Positions 1 through 11,009 of a DNA stretch of 64,000 nt are shown here, in pieces. Location: positions 21,889,327 to 21,953,326 of the forward strand of contig NC_049903.1 of the NCBI RefSeq assembly GCF_001411555.2, read 5' to 3'. The notes beneath the pieces were generated by a model. The model made no database searches, was not told the DNA's origin, and was given only the letters and a program-made list of their open reading frames with translations. Position 1 is the first letter of the stretch, and each line of letters begins with the position of its first letter. Source of the DNA: Juglans regia. Taxonomy: Eukaryota; Streptophyta; Magnoliopsida; Fagales; Juglandaceae. The translations under genes were made by a program, and so were the position numbers.

Positions 1-1036
1 GCCATAAGCGCAATTTGTGAATTGTATTGGGCAATACCTTCACGATAGCCTTAGCTCATCATCAGTTATTATTGTAGAGGGAGCACAACCAAACATCGCT
101 TCTAGCCATGTTTTCAAAAACTATGTGTAAGACTCGGTTGTCTCATTTATCAATAACGCACATCCAAACATCATAGATTGATGATGATAGTTAACTCTAG
201 TGAATGGAACAAATGGCATCTTGTAGCGATTTGTTAGGTACATAGTATCAAAATGAATGACATCCCCAAAATATTGATCTACCATCTGCTCAAAAGCAAT
301 TTCCCATTGACCCATTTGCATCAACTTGGATCGAATATACAAAGCCTGGATTATTACGTTCGCTTTCCAAAAAGTACTCATATAACTATCGATTGTCCAA
401 ATAATTCTGAATGTCCTTAGGAATGCAACCAATATTGTAATCACCACCATGCTCCTTACTCAACATGGACATTATTTTCCGTGTTGGTATTCCCGACTTA
501 TTTAGCGTGTCTATTAAAAATTTTTGCACTAGTGTCACCTATCTATGCCCACGAAGCAAACTTGTACTCCTAGGTGTCAACAACTCATGATTATGTTGGA
601 GTACAAACTCGAACACAACCCATTTGTCTCTATTATTCTTTATTGTCATCATCGCCTTACAACCACACTTTATTTCCAGAGTCTCAGGTCTTGCTCTTTC
701 TTTAAGTTTAAGATTATATCGATGGAATCATTTTTTTGAACACACATACTCTATACCAATTAATAATTTGTCTATGCCTGACAACTGAGTATGATTTGTT
801 CAAATTCTAAAACCAGTTCATCTGGAGAAGGTTTTATAGCAGCTAAGTGCATCCTATACATCGTCAAACTCTAGCCCCACATACGGCTCTACATATGAAG
901 ATGACGTTATATGGCCTTCCTTGGGCATGTTCATATCGAGTTCAACCTCACCATCATCTTCAATCATCTCAACTTCATCGGTGCTAGAATTATAACTGTC
1001 TAAAATCTCAACATGATCTCTTGATGTATTCATCAT
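1..1036 (-). pseudogene. FAR1/FHY3-related (MULE-derived) gene, degenerate and cut by the window edge
   Basis: Reading leftwards, 854-1036 gives an acidic N-terminus ending in EPYVGLEFDD, the usual entry to a FAR1 DNA-binding domain. About 430-720 gives a readable FAR1-domain stretch with CGCKAM, VVFEFVLQHNHEL and RGHR, interrupted by an in-frame TAG. 121-450 gives the start of the MULE transposase-like domain (YFGDVIHFDTMYLTNRY, then PFVPFTRVNYHHQS). FAR1/FHY3 proteins are transcription factors domesticated from Mutator-like transposases and carry this domain order. The pieces lie in different frames with stops between them, so this is a broken copy rather than an active gene. The C-terminal MULE and SWIM regions would lie off the left edge. 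It could be either a decayed FAR1-related gene or a MULE relic. Confidence 0.75.
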
Positions 1037-1717
1037 TCACGCAACCTGATATCATTTACATGGCAACAATAGCTCAATAGACAATCAAAGAAAAGAACTT
1101 TCACCAACTATAACACACATGAAGACAATTTGGTGGTCACAAGCTTATTTATTGCTTGGAAGGAAAAGAAGGGGCGACTCTCTATATGAGCAATAATACC
1201 ATCTGTTTGACATCGCTTTCACTAAATTTGACTTTTTAAAAAAAAAATTGTAAAAACACGAACTTGACAAGAACTCTACTGTGGACCAATGAAAATTAAT
1301 AGCCGATTGACAAAATGAAGAACTTAATAGTCGAGCCAATGATTACCAATGACCAGTGACTTATAAAAAAAAAAAATTGGTTAATTTATTGAAGCAGACT
1401 GTTCTCTCTTATATGGACCCTGTCAAAGCAATGAATATACACTGCCAAAGCCCACGAAAAATCAATGAAAAGCACCACAAAAACTCTATATTCTCAACAA
1501 TATTCCGAGTCCTCAACACTACAATACTCGGATGGATGAATGCCTCAGGAGAGGCTTATTTTGGAATGGAATTAAATGCAACATTAAATTAAGATAGTCG
1601 GCAAACAACTCAAGCCTTGCGAAAATAAAGTAGAAGAACAGAGAGAAATCGAGTTTACCTTCCGTCATCTTTGAAGGCAAGTTTGGGTTGGTGTAGGTGC
1701 TGATGGTAGCATTTCCG

Positions 1718-1812
1718 TTAGAGAGAGGAAGGGAGAGGGAGAGAACGTTGGTGTAGGAGCAGGTTTGGTGTAGTGAGAGGGAGAGAACGGAAGGGAGGGA
1801 GAGAGGTTTAAA
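1718..1812. repeat. GA-rich low-complexity tract with a short duplicated unit
   Basis: Purine-rich sequence in which GAGAGGGAGAGAACG appears twice about 50 bases apart, each next to a GGTGTAG element. No coding signal is convincing in 1037-1717 or around this tract. Confidence 0.6.
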
Positions 1813-1950
1813 TGCGGAGAAAGGAAATAGATGAGAGGGGATCGAGTGTTTTGAGATGCAGCTTCCCTTTTCTTGGATGGCTTACAAGTCGCGATGCGAT
1901 TGGCCGGTGTGAAAATGAGTTTTAAACCCATCTGGTTGGAAGCTTTTCCC

Positions 1951-1996
1951 ATATATATATATATATATACATATATTCAAATATATATTTGAATAT
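1951..1996. repeat. AT microsatellite running into a 24-bp palindrome
   Basis: An (AT)n run at 1951-1969 is followed by a perfect 24-bp palindrome at 1973-1996, built on ATATTCAAATAT and its complement. It could extrude as a cruciform. Nothing else is recognised between 1813 and about 2300. Confidence 0.8.
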
Positions 1997-2309
1997 ACAA
2001 TAAAGTATCCATTTATGCAATATCCAAATTGAATATTTGATAAACAGTGATAGATCAAGATATAAAGCGCGTATTGTGTATGTTGATGATATGTTTCGCA
2101 TACCTTCAATCGCTACTAGGACCTGCAACCAGAAAGAAGAAGAATGACTCGGGGTTTTGGTGGGTGTCGCCTCCTATGCCTAAGTCAGTTTTCACTGAAT
2201 CATTTTTATTGCTTAATCTCTTCTTCTTCTTGAAAGAAGAGAGAGAGTGTGTACCCTTTTTTACTCCTCTTTTCCCTTTTTGTATCTCGTATGGAGGTTG
2301 GCATAGCCT

Positions 2310-2975
2310 CCCCTGCTCTAGGTAGTCTGGCAGTGGCACCCTTTGAGAAGGCACGTTGCAGCCCTTAATGCGGTAACTCTCCTGAGCTTCCTGGTCAGCA
2401 CGACCTAACATGAGCATTTCCATTGAGAGCGCATTTTATAGTGTAGTTAATGTGGTAACCCCTCCTGAGCATGAGGTATGAAGGGCTGCTCCGACCTGAC
2501 TTGATTTCTAACCGAGCCAGCCAGAATGTGTTGGTCTACTTCGACAGTGTTAGTTCCCTCTAGCTATACCTCGCTAGGGCGTGGCTGAACGACCATTTTG
2601 GTTCACTATTTCCTCCCTGATGGGCCAATCTTTGCCTTAGAAAGAAAGGGTCTTTGGCTTGCCACCCGTTCTCGTTTTTGCGTAGATGGTTGGCAGGTTT
2701 GGGAGGTGGAATGAGACACAAAATTCTCATCTTATCTCATCATTACACATTTTTCAAATCCTCATACAAAATATAATAAACAATTCACCTTTGTCAAATC
2801 TCAATTCACATTTTTCAAATCCAAAAATAATAATAATATTAAAACACAATATTTTGAACTCTCAAACAAAACATAAAATTTCCATCTCACCCTCCCAACC
2901 TGCCCTTTCGGGACTTGTACGAATCATTTGGTATCATAGGGCTAGGCCCCTTTTCTAGGTGAGAATTGGGCCTAA
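2310..2975 (+). other. Unassigned non-coding block, possibly part of an old LTR element
   Basis: A moderately GC-rich block that differs from its AT-rich surroundings has no credible long reading frame. Near its end, 2930-2943 reads TGGTATCATAGGGC, which resembles a primer-binding site for initiator-Met tRNA (TGGTATCAGAGC). That hints that 2310-2925 is LTR-derived, but no second LTR is visible in the window. A MITE at 2692-2904 interrupts the block. Confidence 0.25.
2692..2904 (-). mobile_element. MITE, GTTTGGATAGTGAGATGAG family
   Basis: The ends are inverted copies: GGCAGGTTTGGGAGGTG on the left, and the complement of CACCCTCCCAACCTGCC on the right. The interior has the family's typical AAAATATAATAAACAATTCA and AATAATAATATTAAAA stretches, read on the minus strand. 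It has no coding capacity. A 3-bp target duplication is not clear here. Confidence 0.7.
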
Positions 2976-3473
2976 CAATATAAATAAGATTTTCTAACGA
3001 GTGAGCTCACTTATAATGTCCATTAAGAATGATAATTATTCAACCCCACTCTTTTAAAGGCAATCTCTTTAATGAATTTAAAGGCTCCAATTCCTGCAAG
3101 TTACGAGTAATTTATAGAACCCATTCACAAGAATCCATTGAAAGGACACTTCCTCTATGAAAGGAGGTAACTAAGTACTCATGCTTAAAACTCTATTAAT
3201 TGAATTTCTCTCCATGAATGAAATTATATGAATTAATTATCAAAGTATCCTCGATCTTCTGGGACCTAGGGGATTTTAGTGACCACTTTTTATTTTTGCA
3301 AAATGAGCTCTTCACCATGTAAAAAATGCCGCAGCATGCAATTTTATTTTTCTAGTATTTGACCTTTTCTGTTCGATTCTCTTTCTTACGGCATGGCCAA
3401 AAGACAAGCTCATTTACCGCATTCCACAATTTCGTCACTTATGTTGAGATTAAATCATATATAGAACATGTTT

Positions 3474-3620
3474 GGATATTTTGAGTATCTCAAAATTTTG
3501 TGAATAGTAATGAAATAATTTGAGTAAAAATATTTTTTAAAAAGTCTTTTATGTTTGAGTGGCATTTAGAAATGAAATTATGAAAAATTATGAAAACTCT
3601 TTCTTTTTCCAAACATGCCC
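3474..3620 (+). mobile_element. Short MITE, TTTGGATATTTTGAG subfamily
   Basis: It begins at ACATGTTTGGATATTTTGAG and ends at TTTTCCAAACATGCCC, so the outer 10 or so bases are inverted copies. The AT-rich non-coding interior includes a GTGAATAGTAATGA motif shared with other MITEs in the window. The flanks 2976-3473 and 3621-4545 hold no gene that I can support. Confidence 0.6.
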
Positions 3621-4545
3621 TTATATTCCATCACTAAAAAGCTCACCAAAAGAAAAATAGAGTAAAAAAGAGAAAGGGTATAGCATAAAGACTTTAAAGT
3701 TGAAAAAAAAAATACTTAAAAGTGGAGAAGTGACATAAAATAAATTAATAAAAGAGTAGTTGGATAAGATGACGGTATTTTATTGTTGTATTTTATTTTT
3801 CCAATATGAGGATGAAATTGATTAAATACAAATGAAGTTGTGATAATCAAAATATTTTAGGTGTACCACAACATCCTAATTTATTTTCATGATCACGTGA
3901 GGATTATTTAAGAAAACTTCATAAAGATTGGTATTGTAGCTTGTGCTCAAATCATAAATTGAATGACTCAACCCCCACACGGAAGTTAATATTTTTATTA
4001 TTAATTAGTCTCACAATCTGGAGAATCTATTTAGCAGTGCTCAAACTTCCTAGTCTTGTTAAGATTATTTAGGTCTCGTTGCGTTACACAGTTGAAATGA
4101 TATATAATGTTTTGTTGAAAATTAAATAAAATATTGTTATAAAGAGATTCATCAAACAATGGGACGGCGACCATACACAGACTAAACCACCATATTTTTT
4201 CAGACGCATGATGGCGATGAGATCTCCCTCTCTGGTTTCACGCTCTCTTGCAAGCTTCCTCAAGCAATTTGTTTTTTGTTTTGATTTCCTTCTTTCTGCG
4301 TACAAGATGTTTCCTCCTCCTTTTTTTTAACTACTGATGTGGTAGGCGTCTGCCACGTTAGCCGGTTTCGTAGTGGGGACGCAGAGGCAGTTGTCCCTAG
4401 CATTTTTAGTTTACAATATGCTATGAACTATTTCATAGGCATTATAGTGAATGGTCTTCTGATTGTCAAGTTACTGATAATTGATTTTGAAAAATCCTCT
4501 ATAGTTTTTTTCTCTAATAAATGCAAGTATTGTAATGAAATCTAG

Positions 4546-4902
4546 CCCCCCGTTTGGATATTTAGAATATCTCAGTATATATGTAACGATAGTGAAATGA
4601 TTTGAATTAAGATGTTTTATTGGATTTTGAGAAATGAGAGAGAAAAAGTTGAATAAAAATATTTTAAATTTTAAAAATTCTTTGGATATTATTTTTGTTT
4701 TTAAATTTGAAAAAGTTGTATTATTTTATGTGTTTTGTTTGAGAGTTTGAAAAAATTATAATGGTTAGGTAATGATTAAATGAAAAAGTTAAAAATTTAA
4801 AATTGAAAAGTATTTTATATTTGAGTGATGTTTATGAAGGAAATATTTGAAAATATCTAAGAATAGAATATTTGAGAATAATTGTGTTACCAAACAGACC
4901 CT
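4546..4902 (+). mobile_element. MITE, TTTGGATATTTAGAATATCTC subfamily
   Basis: The left end (CCCCCCGTTTGGATATTTAG) and the right end (TTACCAAACAGACCC) are partial inverted copies. Between them are the family motifs GAGAAATGAGAGAGAAAAAG, TTGAATAAAAAT and GAAAAAGTTG. No reading frame is present. The following 4903-5120 is non-coding. Confidence 0.65.
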
Positions 4903-5125
4903 TCTTACAATTTTTATTCCCATAAAACAAATCATCACTATGTTTATGATTGTAGTTTAACGAAGGTATCCAAGGAATTTTGGTCTTATGTCTAACATAA
5001 ATCATGTATCAAGTAAACCCTCTCGAGGGCTTGCTTAAGACTAAAAGGGATGCCTTGTAAATACCATGTAATAAGGTTTGATTCTATTTATAAAAATTTT
5101 GTAAATACTCCATTTAGAAAAATAG

Positions 5126-5549
5126 TGTTAGCAAGAGGCAAGGCGGAACCACGTCTGCTGACCCCCTCCCTTTATGCCTCAAAATAACGTATGGCATTAA
5201 GCCATACGTTACTTGACTTGTAACGTATGGCTTTTAAGCCATATGTTACAAGTTGTTGCAGCTTGCAACGGCTGCAGTGTAAAGGCTGGCCTTTAAGGCT
5301 AGCCGTATGTAGGAGGGCTATATACAATTGTGTTTTGGAACTATCTGATACACAAAAGAAAGCTCTCTCTTTTTGTTCTCTCTTGATAAAATATTTAGGT
5401 TGTGGATTTGTTAAGTGTTACTCTAGTTTTATACTACGTAGTACACTTCGCCACTAAGACAAAACGCTTGAGATTTATCAATCTGGAGAAACTTGTGGAG
5501 CCATATCATAAGCTGAGCTTGAGGTATTTTTCCGTTGTGCATTCTAACA
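5126..5549 (+). repeat. 5' LTR of the copia element
   Basis: 424 bp with TG...CA ends, nearly identical to 12083-12493. It holds two neighbouring hairpins built on TAACGTATGGC and its complement (5185-5211 and 5221-5248). A TATATA motif near 5313 could be the promoter. Compared with the 3' LTR it has an extra arm in the second hairpin. Confidence 0.95.
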
Positions 5550-5550
5550 T

Positions 5551-5562
5551 TGGTATCAAAGC
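5551..5562 (+). promoter_or_regulatory. Primer-binding site for initiator-Met tRNA
   Basis: TGGTATCAAAGC lies one base after the 5' LTR. It matches the common plant site TGGTATCAGAGC with one difference. Confidence 0.9.
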
Positions 5563-5679
5563 CTTTTAATTTGCTTTCAGTTTATATTTTTTTTCTCGCA
5601 TATGCTTGAGATTTGTTTGGTGTTTTTTTTATCCTTTTTTTTATCTGGATTAAAAAAAAAAAGGCAGCACACTGCAAGG

Positions 5680-5808
5680 TGCTACGAGCACCAACGCAGT
5701 GGTGCTGCACGCACCACCGCAAGGCGCAGCGCGCACCAGGAGGTGCTGCATGCACCTGGGGTTGCCGCACGTACCCAGCGGTGCTGCGCGCACCTGGGGG
5801 GTGCATTG
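5680..5808 (+). repeat. GC-rich array of near-palindromic 15-mers
   Basis: Five to six copies of a unit close to GGTGCTGCGCGCACC are separated by 5-10 bases. Each unit is nearly self-complementary (GGTGC...GCACC). It lies in the untranslated leader of the copia element and would give the RNA a row of small stem-loops. Confidence 0.8.
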
Positions 5809-5838
5809 TCATGGTTTCTCCAAGCCACTATGTTTTTC

Positions 5839-5862
5839 GGTACTGTTCACATGAACAGTACC
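5839..5862. repeat. 24-bp inverted repeat in the copia leader
   Basis: GGTACTGTTCA and TGAACAGTACC are perfect complements with two bases between them. Its position just after the GC-rich array suggests one structured leader block. Confidence 0.85.
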
Positions 5863-5917
5863 AGTTCTAAAGATTGAAGAAGACTTTTTACGGGCTGGGC
5901 TTGGGCCCTTTGCCCAA

Positions 5918-6110
5918 TTTTTTTTTTTTTTTTTTTTTAAGAAAAATGGGTTGGGCCATTTGGCCCTTCAGTGTTTATTAAAAAAAAAACTGGCCCAACC
6001 TTGTTTTTTTTAAACAAAAAATAAAAAGAATGGGATGAAATTAGCACCACTGGGACTCGAACCCAGGACCACCGGTCAAAGGCTATGCGCACCACTGGGT
6101 TGCGACTTAC
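5918..6110 (-). mobile_element. SINE-like unit with tRNA-type A and B boxes and a poly(A) tail
   Basis: Read on the minus strand, AACCCAGTGG (complement of 6092-6101) fits the A-box RRYNNARYGG. GGTTCGAGTCC (complement of 6053-6063) fits the B-box exactly, inside a perfect CTGGG/CCCAG stem. The unit continues about 110 bases and ends in an A run of about 21 (T run at 5918-5938). The A-box to B-box spacing suits a Pol III promoter. No acceptor stem forms, so it is not a functional tRNA. Target duplications were not found, so it could also be a tRNA-derived leader segment. Confidence 0.5.
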
Positions 6111-6225
6111 CTTTGGTTCATGTGGGGTTTTTTTTTAATGTATTTATTATACATTTATTTCGTTTCTTTAAAAAAATAAAAATAAAAATAATTTTTTGCA
6201 TGATCTAATATATGCTTAGATATAT

Positions 6226-6390
6226 TGTTATATTACATGTGATCTTTTATTTAATGTTTTAGATTAAATGTGATTACATGTGAATATATAGTTATATTTA
6301 TGCTATTTTTTTTATTATTCCATTATGTTATATTACATGTGATCTTTTATTTAATTTGTTTTATTAAATGTGATTACATGTATATATGAA
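6226..6390 (+). repeat. Direct duplication in the copia leader
   Basis: The phrase TATATTACATGTGATCTTTTATTTAAT followed by TTAAATGTGATTACATGT appears at about 6230-6285 and again at about 6327-6385. No coding potential is seen. Confidence 0.75.
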
Positions 6391-6529
6391 TTGAACATAT
6401 GGATATGTGATTATTTTATCTATGAATGTTAGGCTTGAATGTTTATAAATTAGTCTTTATTGATAAAATAGAAAAATTCCCACTAAGTAGTCTTAGTTAG
6501 AATTGTCAGTGTAAATGATAAACTGAAAA

Positions 6530-6750
6530 AAGTTGCAGTGACCCCAGTAAGAACTGTAAATGCACTGTATAGCCAAAAGACTACAGTGACCCCAGTAAGA
6601 ACTGTAAATGCACTGATGGAACAAGAAAAATGGACTGTAATGGTCTTATATGAACCATCTTTGTAGACTGACCCAACAGGTTACTGTGGTTGGAGTAGCT
6701 GTCCTTTTAGACTGGCCCCAAAAGGTTACTGCGATTTTAGTAGGTTATGT
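6530..6750 (+). repeat. Tandem repeats upstream of gag
   Basis: CAGTGACCCCAGTAAGAACTGTAAATGCACTG occurs twice (about 6535-6567 and 6582-6615). A second pair follows, based on AGACTGACCCAACAGGTTACTG and AGACTGGCCCCAAAAGGTTACTG. They lie between the primer site and gag, where packaging signals are often found in retroelements. A role here is only inferred. Confidence 0.7.
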
Positions 6751-7016
6751 CTTTATGACTAGGACTAGATGACTACTTAAGATAGTGGGAGTATGGTTGA
6801 GATTTATGATTAATTCTCCCGTATTTATTTTTTGAATTTGCGCGAGAATTAAGTTAGAAATTTAATAATTGGATATTATGGCGCAAGAGATGATTCTGAA
6901 GCCTGACGATTTTTCGATCTTGCGACATGTCTAAATTATTTTTTTTCTAGCTTGGATGGACACGGCAAATTTCCTAGGTGTGTGTGTAATATCCATTCTT
7001 TGTGTATTGTAATGAA

Positions 7017-10000
7017 ATGGCATCCAAGAGTATAGTTGTCGATTTAAACAAATGGGAGAAATTGGATGGGGAGAACTACGACATTTGGCATCGCAGGATC
7101 CAATATGTATTAGATGAGTAAGAGATCTTGGAGGTCTTATCTCACTCCCTTACTGAGCCCGGGGAAGGGACCTCAAAACAACACAAGATAGATCAACTAG
7201 CCTATACTCAATGGGCTAAGAAAAGTCGGTGCGCACGCATAATAATGTTAAGCAGCGTGCACAATGATCTAATGTGTGAGTTCGAGATCTATGACATTGT
7301 CCAAAGCATGTGGGAGGCTTTAAAATTGAAGTTCGGTGGAACGTCAGCCACTAGGTTGCGGGGTTAACCATGAGGTTTGACTCCTATAAGATGAGCTCTG
7401 ACCACAAGATGAAGCAGCATCTTAGGGTTATGTCGACCATGATCCGCGAACTTAAGTAGACAGGAAACAACCTAACTGATGAATAGCAAGTCCAAGCAGT
7501 GATAAGATCACTGCCGAATTCTTGGGAGAATATGAGTCAGAACCTGACACATAACGAGAATATCAAAGACTTTGATGATGTCTCGCGTCACTTGGAATTG
7601 GAGGTTGAGCGCCTAGAAGCTGCTAAGCCCAATCATACGGCCTATGTGGCTGATTCTAGTTTGCGTACGGCATCAAGGCTTAAGCGCAAGAAGTCCAAGA
7701 ATGGGGTAGCTGCTGGACAAATTAAGAAGGTGTCAGGAACTTCTCAGCTCAGCAAGAGGGGCAAGTGCGGGAAGAACAAGTCAAAATTAGAGTGCTTCAA
7801 CTGTGGAAAGAATGGCCACTTCACTCGTGACTGCACTGAGCCGAAGAAGGTACACTCTGACTTTTCTCGCATTGTTTTTGTAACTAGACAGGTGATGATT
7901 GCTCACTCCTATCCTGTGTGGACTATTGATTCAGGAGCGACCGAACACATAGCGCGAGACAGAGTCAGATTTGTGGAGTATCGCCGGATTCCAGCTGGGA
8001 GCCGTGATATCAAGGTGGGGAATGGAGCTAGCGTGGAGGTACTGGGACTTTGTACCTACAAGCTGGACTTGCGGGGTGGCCGCACTCTTTTCCTCCACAA
8101 TGTACTATACTCTCCCGAGATCTAACGAAACTTACTTTCTGTAGTCACTCTATTAAGATTTGGTTTTCGAATTGTATTTGAAAACAATTATGTTTCCTTT
8201 TATTTGGGTCATGTGTTTTATGGCGATACTTTTCTTCAAGACGGTTTTATGATTTTGAATTTGGATTATTCAAATACAAATGAGTCTATTGCTTTTCTTT
8301 CAACATCTGATAATTTGGATTCATATAAATGGCATGCTATGCTTGGCCATATAGGGCAAGATAGAATGGCTATGTTAGTAAGAGAAGGCCTAATAGACAA
8401 TCTCGTTAAGGTCATCTTACCCACATGTGAACATTGTCTAATGGGAAAAGCTAAGAGAAAACCGTTTGGAAAAGCCACTAGGGCATCTTTTCCACTACAA
8501 TTAGTCCACTCAGACATCTGTGGTCCAATGAGTGAGAGGGCAAGACACGGAGGTGTCTACTTCATCACATTTATAGATGATTTTTCACGTTACGGTCATG
8601 TCTACTTAATCTCCCATAAGTCTGAAGCATTGGAATGCTTTAAGCGATATCTAAGAATGGTTGAAAATCAGTTGGACAAGTGTTTAAAAACTCTAAGAAC
8701 TAACCGAGGACGAGAATATTATCTCTGAGCAATTTAAAAGGCTCTGTGATGAAAAAAGAATCAAAAGACAGTTGATGATGCCAAGTACGCCGCAGCAAAA
8801 TGGCATGGCGGAAATGAGAAATTGAACACTGCTTGAGATGGTTAGGTCAATGATGGCGCAAGCAAACCTACCAATTTCTTTTGGGGGGATGCACTTTTGA
8901 CTACTGCCTACATTCTTAACCAAGTGCCTTCCAAATCAGTAACTTCCACCCCATATGAATTATGGACCGGCAAGAAACCCAATTTGAGTAACTTGCAGCC
9001 ATGGGGATTAACGAGTTTTGTTCACGATATTTCTCATAAGTATGGGAAGTTAGGCCCTAGAGGGAATAAGTGTATCTTTATAAGGTACTCAAAACACTCT
9101 AAAGGGTATGCATTAATAGGTGAACAATCTGATGAAAGTGTGACTGAGATAGTCACGAGATGTGGATTTAATTGAAGATGAGTTTCCAAGTAGAGGTGAG
9201 GTTGATAGGAGTTTAGAACTTCATGAGATTTTGGAACAAGAGGAAAGTACTCCATGGAATTTAGTTGAGAAGGAGGAAGAAATTCTTCAAGCTCCTACAA
9301 ATTATTTGAATCCGAGTGGGAGCACATCACTTGTCAATCAATCACAACAACCTCAGCCGCGTAAAAGCACACGTGAAAGTATTCCCCGTTATCGTTTTGA
9401 GATTGAAGAGGAAGCTTTTATGGTAGCTTCGCATGATGATGACGAGCCTAGGAAAATTTATGAGGTTCTCTCATTTTCTACTAAAGATGAGTGGATGAAA
9501 GCTCTTAATGATGAGATTGAGTCTATGAAAACTAACCAGATCTAGGATTTGGTTGATCTACCAATAGGGCGTAAGACTATTGGGAAGAAATAGGTTCTTA
9601 AGGTCAAACGCAAGTCGGATGGATCAATAAATAAGTACAAAGCTCGCTTAGTGGCAAAAAGATATACCCAACAGGAAGGTATAGATTATGAAGAAACTTC
9701 TTCACCAGTGGTGAGATTTGCCTCAATTGGCCTGATTCTAGCTATAGTAGCAAACATGGATTTGGAATGCTACCAGATGGACGTTAAGACAGTATTTCTC
9801 AATGGAGAACTAGATGAGGAGATCTATATGGATCAACCAACGGGTTTTGTGGTCAAAGGTTAAGAGCGGAAAGTGTGCAACCTCAAACGATCTATATATG
9901 GCCTAAAGCAATCATCTAAACAATGGTACCTCAAATTCCATCGAGTCATTCTCTCGAATGGGTTTACGATGATCACAGAGGATCATTGTGTCTATGTCAA

Positions 10001-11009
10001 AAGGTCTAAGAAGAGTTTAATTATGTTGTCATTATATGTTGACGACATACTACTGGTTGGAAATGATAAAGGGTTGATAGTCGCCACAAAAGAGTGGTTA
10101 TCCTTCAATTTTGAGATGAAGGATATGGGTGGAGGCAGAATACATTTTGGGAGTTAAAATCTATAGAGATCTCTCAAAGAGACTTTTGTGTTTGTCTCAA
10201 CAGACTTACATAAAGAAAGTCCTCGAGCGCTTCCTAATGAATGGATGTAAACCCATTGACACCCCTGTTGTAAGAAGTGAGAACTTGTCTAAAGAACTGT
10301 GTCCTAAGACTCAAAGAGAAAAGGAAAAGATGGCTAATGTCCCTTATGCTAATGCTGTGAGTAGTCTGATGTACGCAATGATGTGTACTCGGCCTAACAT
10401 ATGCTATGCAGTTAGCTTAGTTAGTAGATTCCAATCTAACCCCAAACTAGCTCACTGGAAAGCGGTCAAAAGGATTATGCGATATCTCAAGGGAACTGCG
10501 GACTATGTGCTGTGCTATCAGGGTCAGATTTGCAGCTAAGAGGTTATAGTGATGCCGATTGGGGCAGCGACCTAGACGAGCGCAAATCAACCACTGGATA
10601 TGTCTTTCTGCTCAACCAAGGTGCCATTACATGGAGCAGCAAGAAACAACCCTGTATAGCTTTATCCACCATGGAGGCAGAATACATAACTTGTTCTGCA
10701 GCAGTTCAAGAAGTTGTTTGGTTACGGAGGTTCCTCAAGCATTTAGACATTGGCACGGATACTTCAGATCCGGTGACGATATTCTGCGATAGCATGGCAA
10801 TTCTAGCATATGCTAAGGACTCAAAGTATTATGGAAGAACCAAACACATAGATATCAGATATTACTACATCAGAGACATGGTAGCGCAAAAGCAAGTGGT
10901 TCTGAAACACCTTTCTACGAGTCACGTGGTTGCTGATCCCTTAACGAAGTCTATAGCAAGAGATGTCTTTAAGGCTCATGTTAGGAATCTAGGACTGCGT
11001 AGACTATAA
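7017..11009 (+). pseudogene. Copia gag-pol, inactivated
   Basis: Starts MASKSIVVDLNKW at 7017. Visible in order are a gag core, the zinc knuckle CFNCGKNGHFTRDC (about 7793-7835), the protease DSGATEH (about 7927-7950), the integrase zinc region (WHAMLGHIG ... CEHCLMGKAKR), the catalytic aspartates in LVHSDICGP and FIDDFSRYG, reverse transcriptase with YVDDILLVG (about 10040), and RNase H (YSDADWGSD, GRTKHIDIRYYY) ending at 11009. In-frame stops include 7119, 7457, 7484, 8123, 9543, 9591 and 9861. Frameshifts lie near 7361, 8720, 9160, 10130 and 10510. Most stops look like CAA/CAG to TAA/TAG or TGG to TAG transitions. The protein order is that of Ty1/copia, and I do not assign a lineage. Confidence 0.93.

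Noticed and set aside
2106..2423. A 105-codon frame that looked like a possible gene
   Set aside because: It spans a CT-rich tract and an LTR-like block and has no recognised domain.
6043..6105. A tRNA gene on the minus strand
   Set aside because: The T-arm is perfect, but no acceptor stem forms and the anticodon arm is not credible. It fits a SINE-type promoter better.
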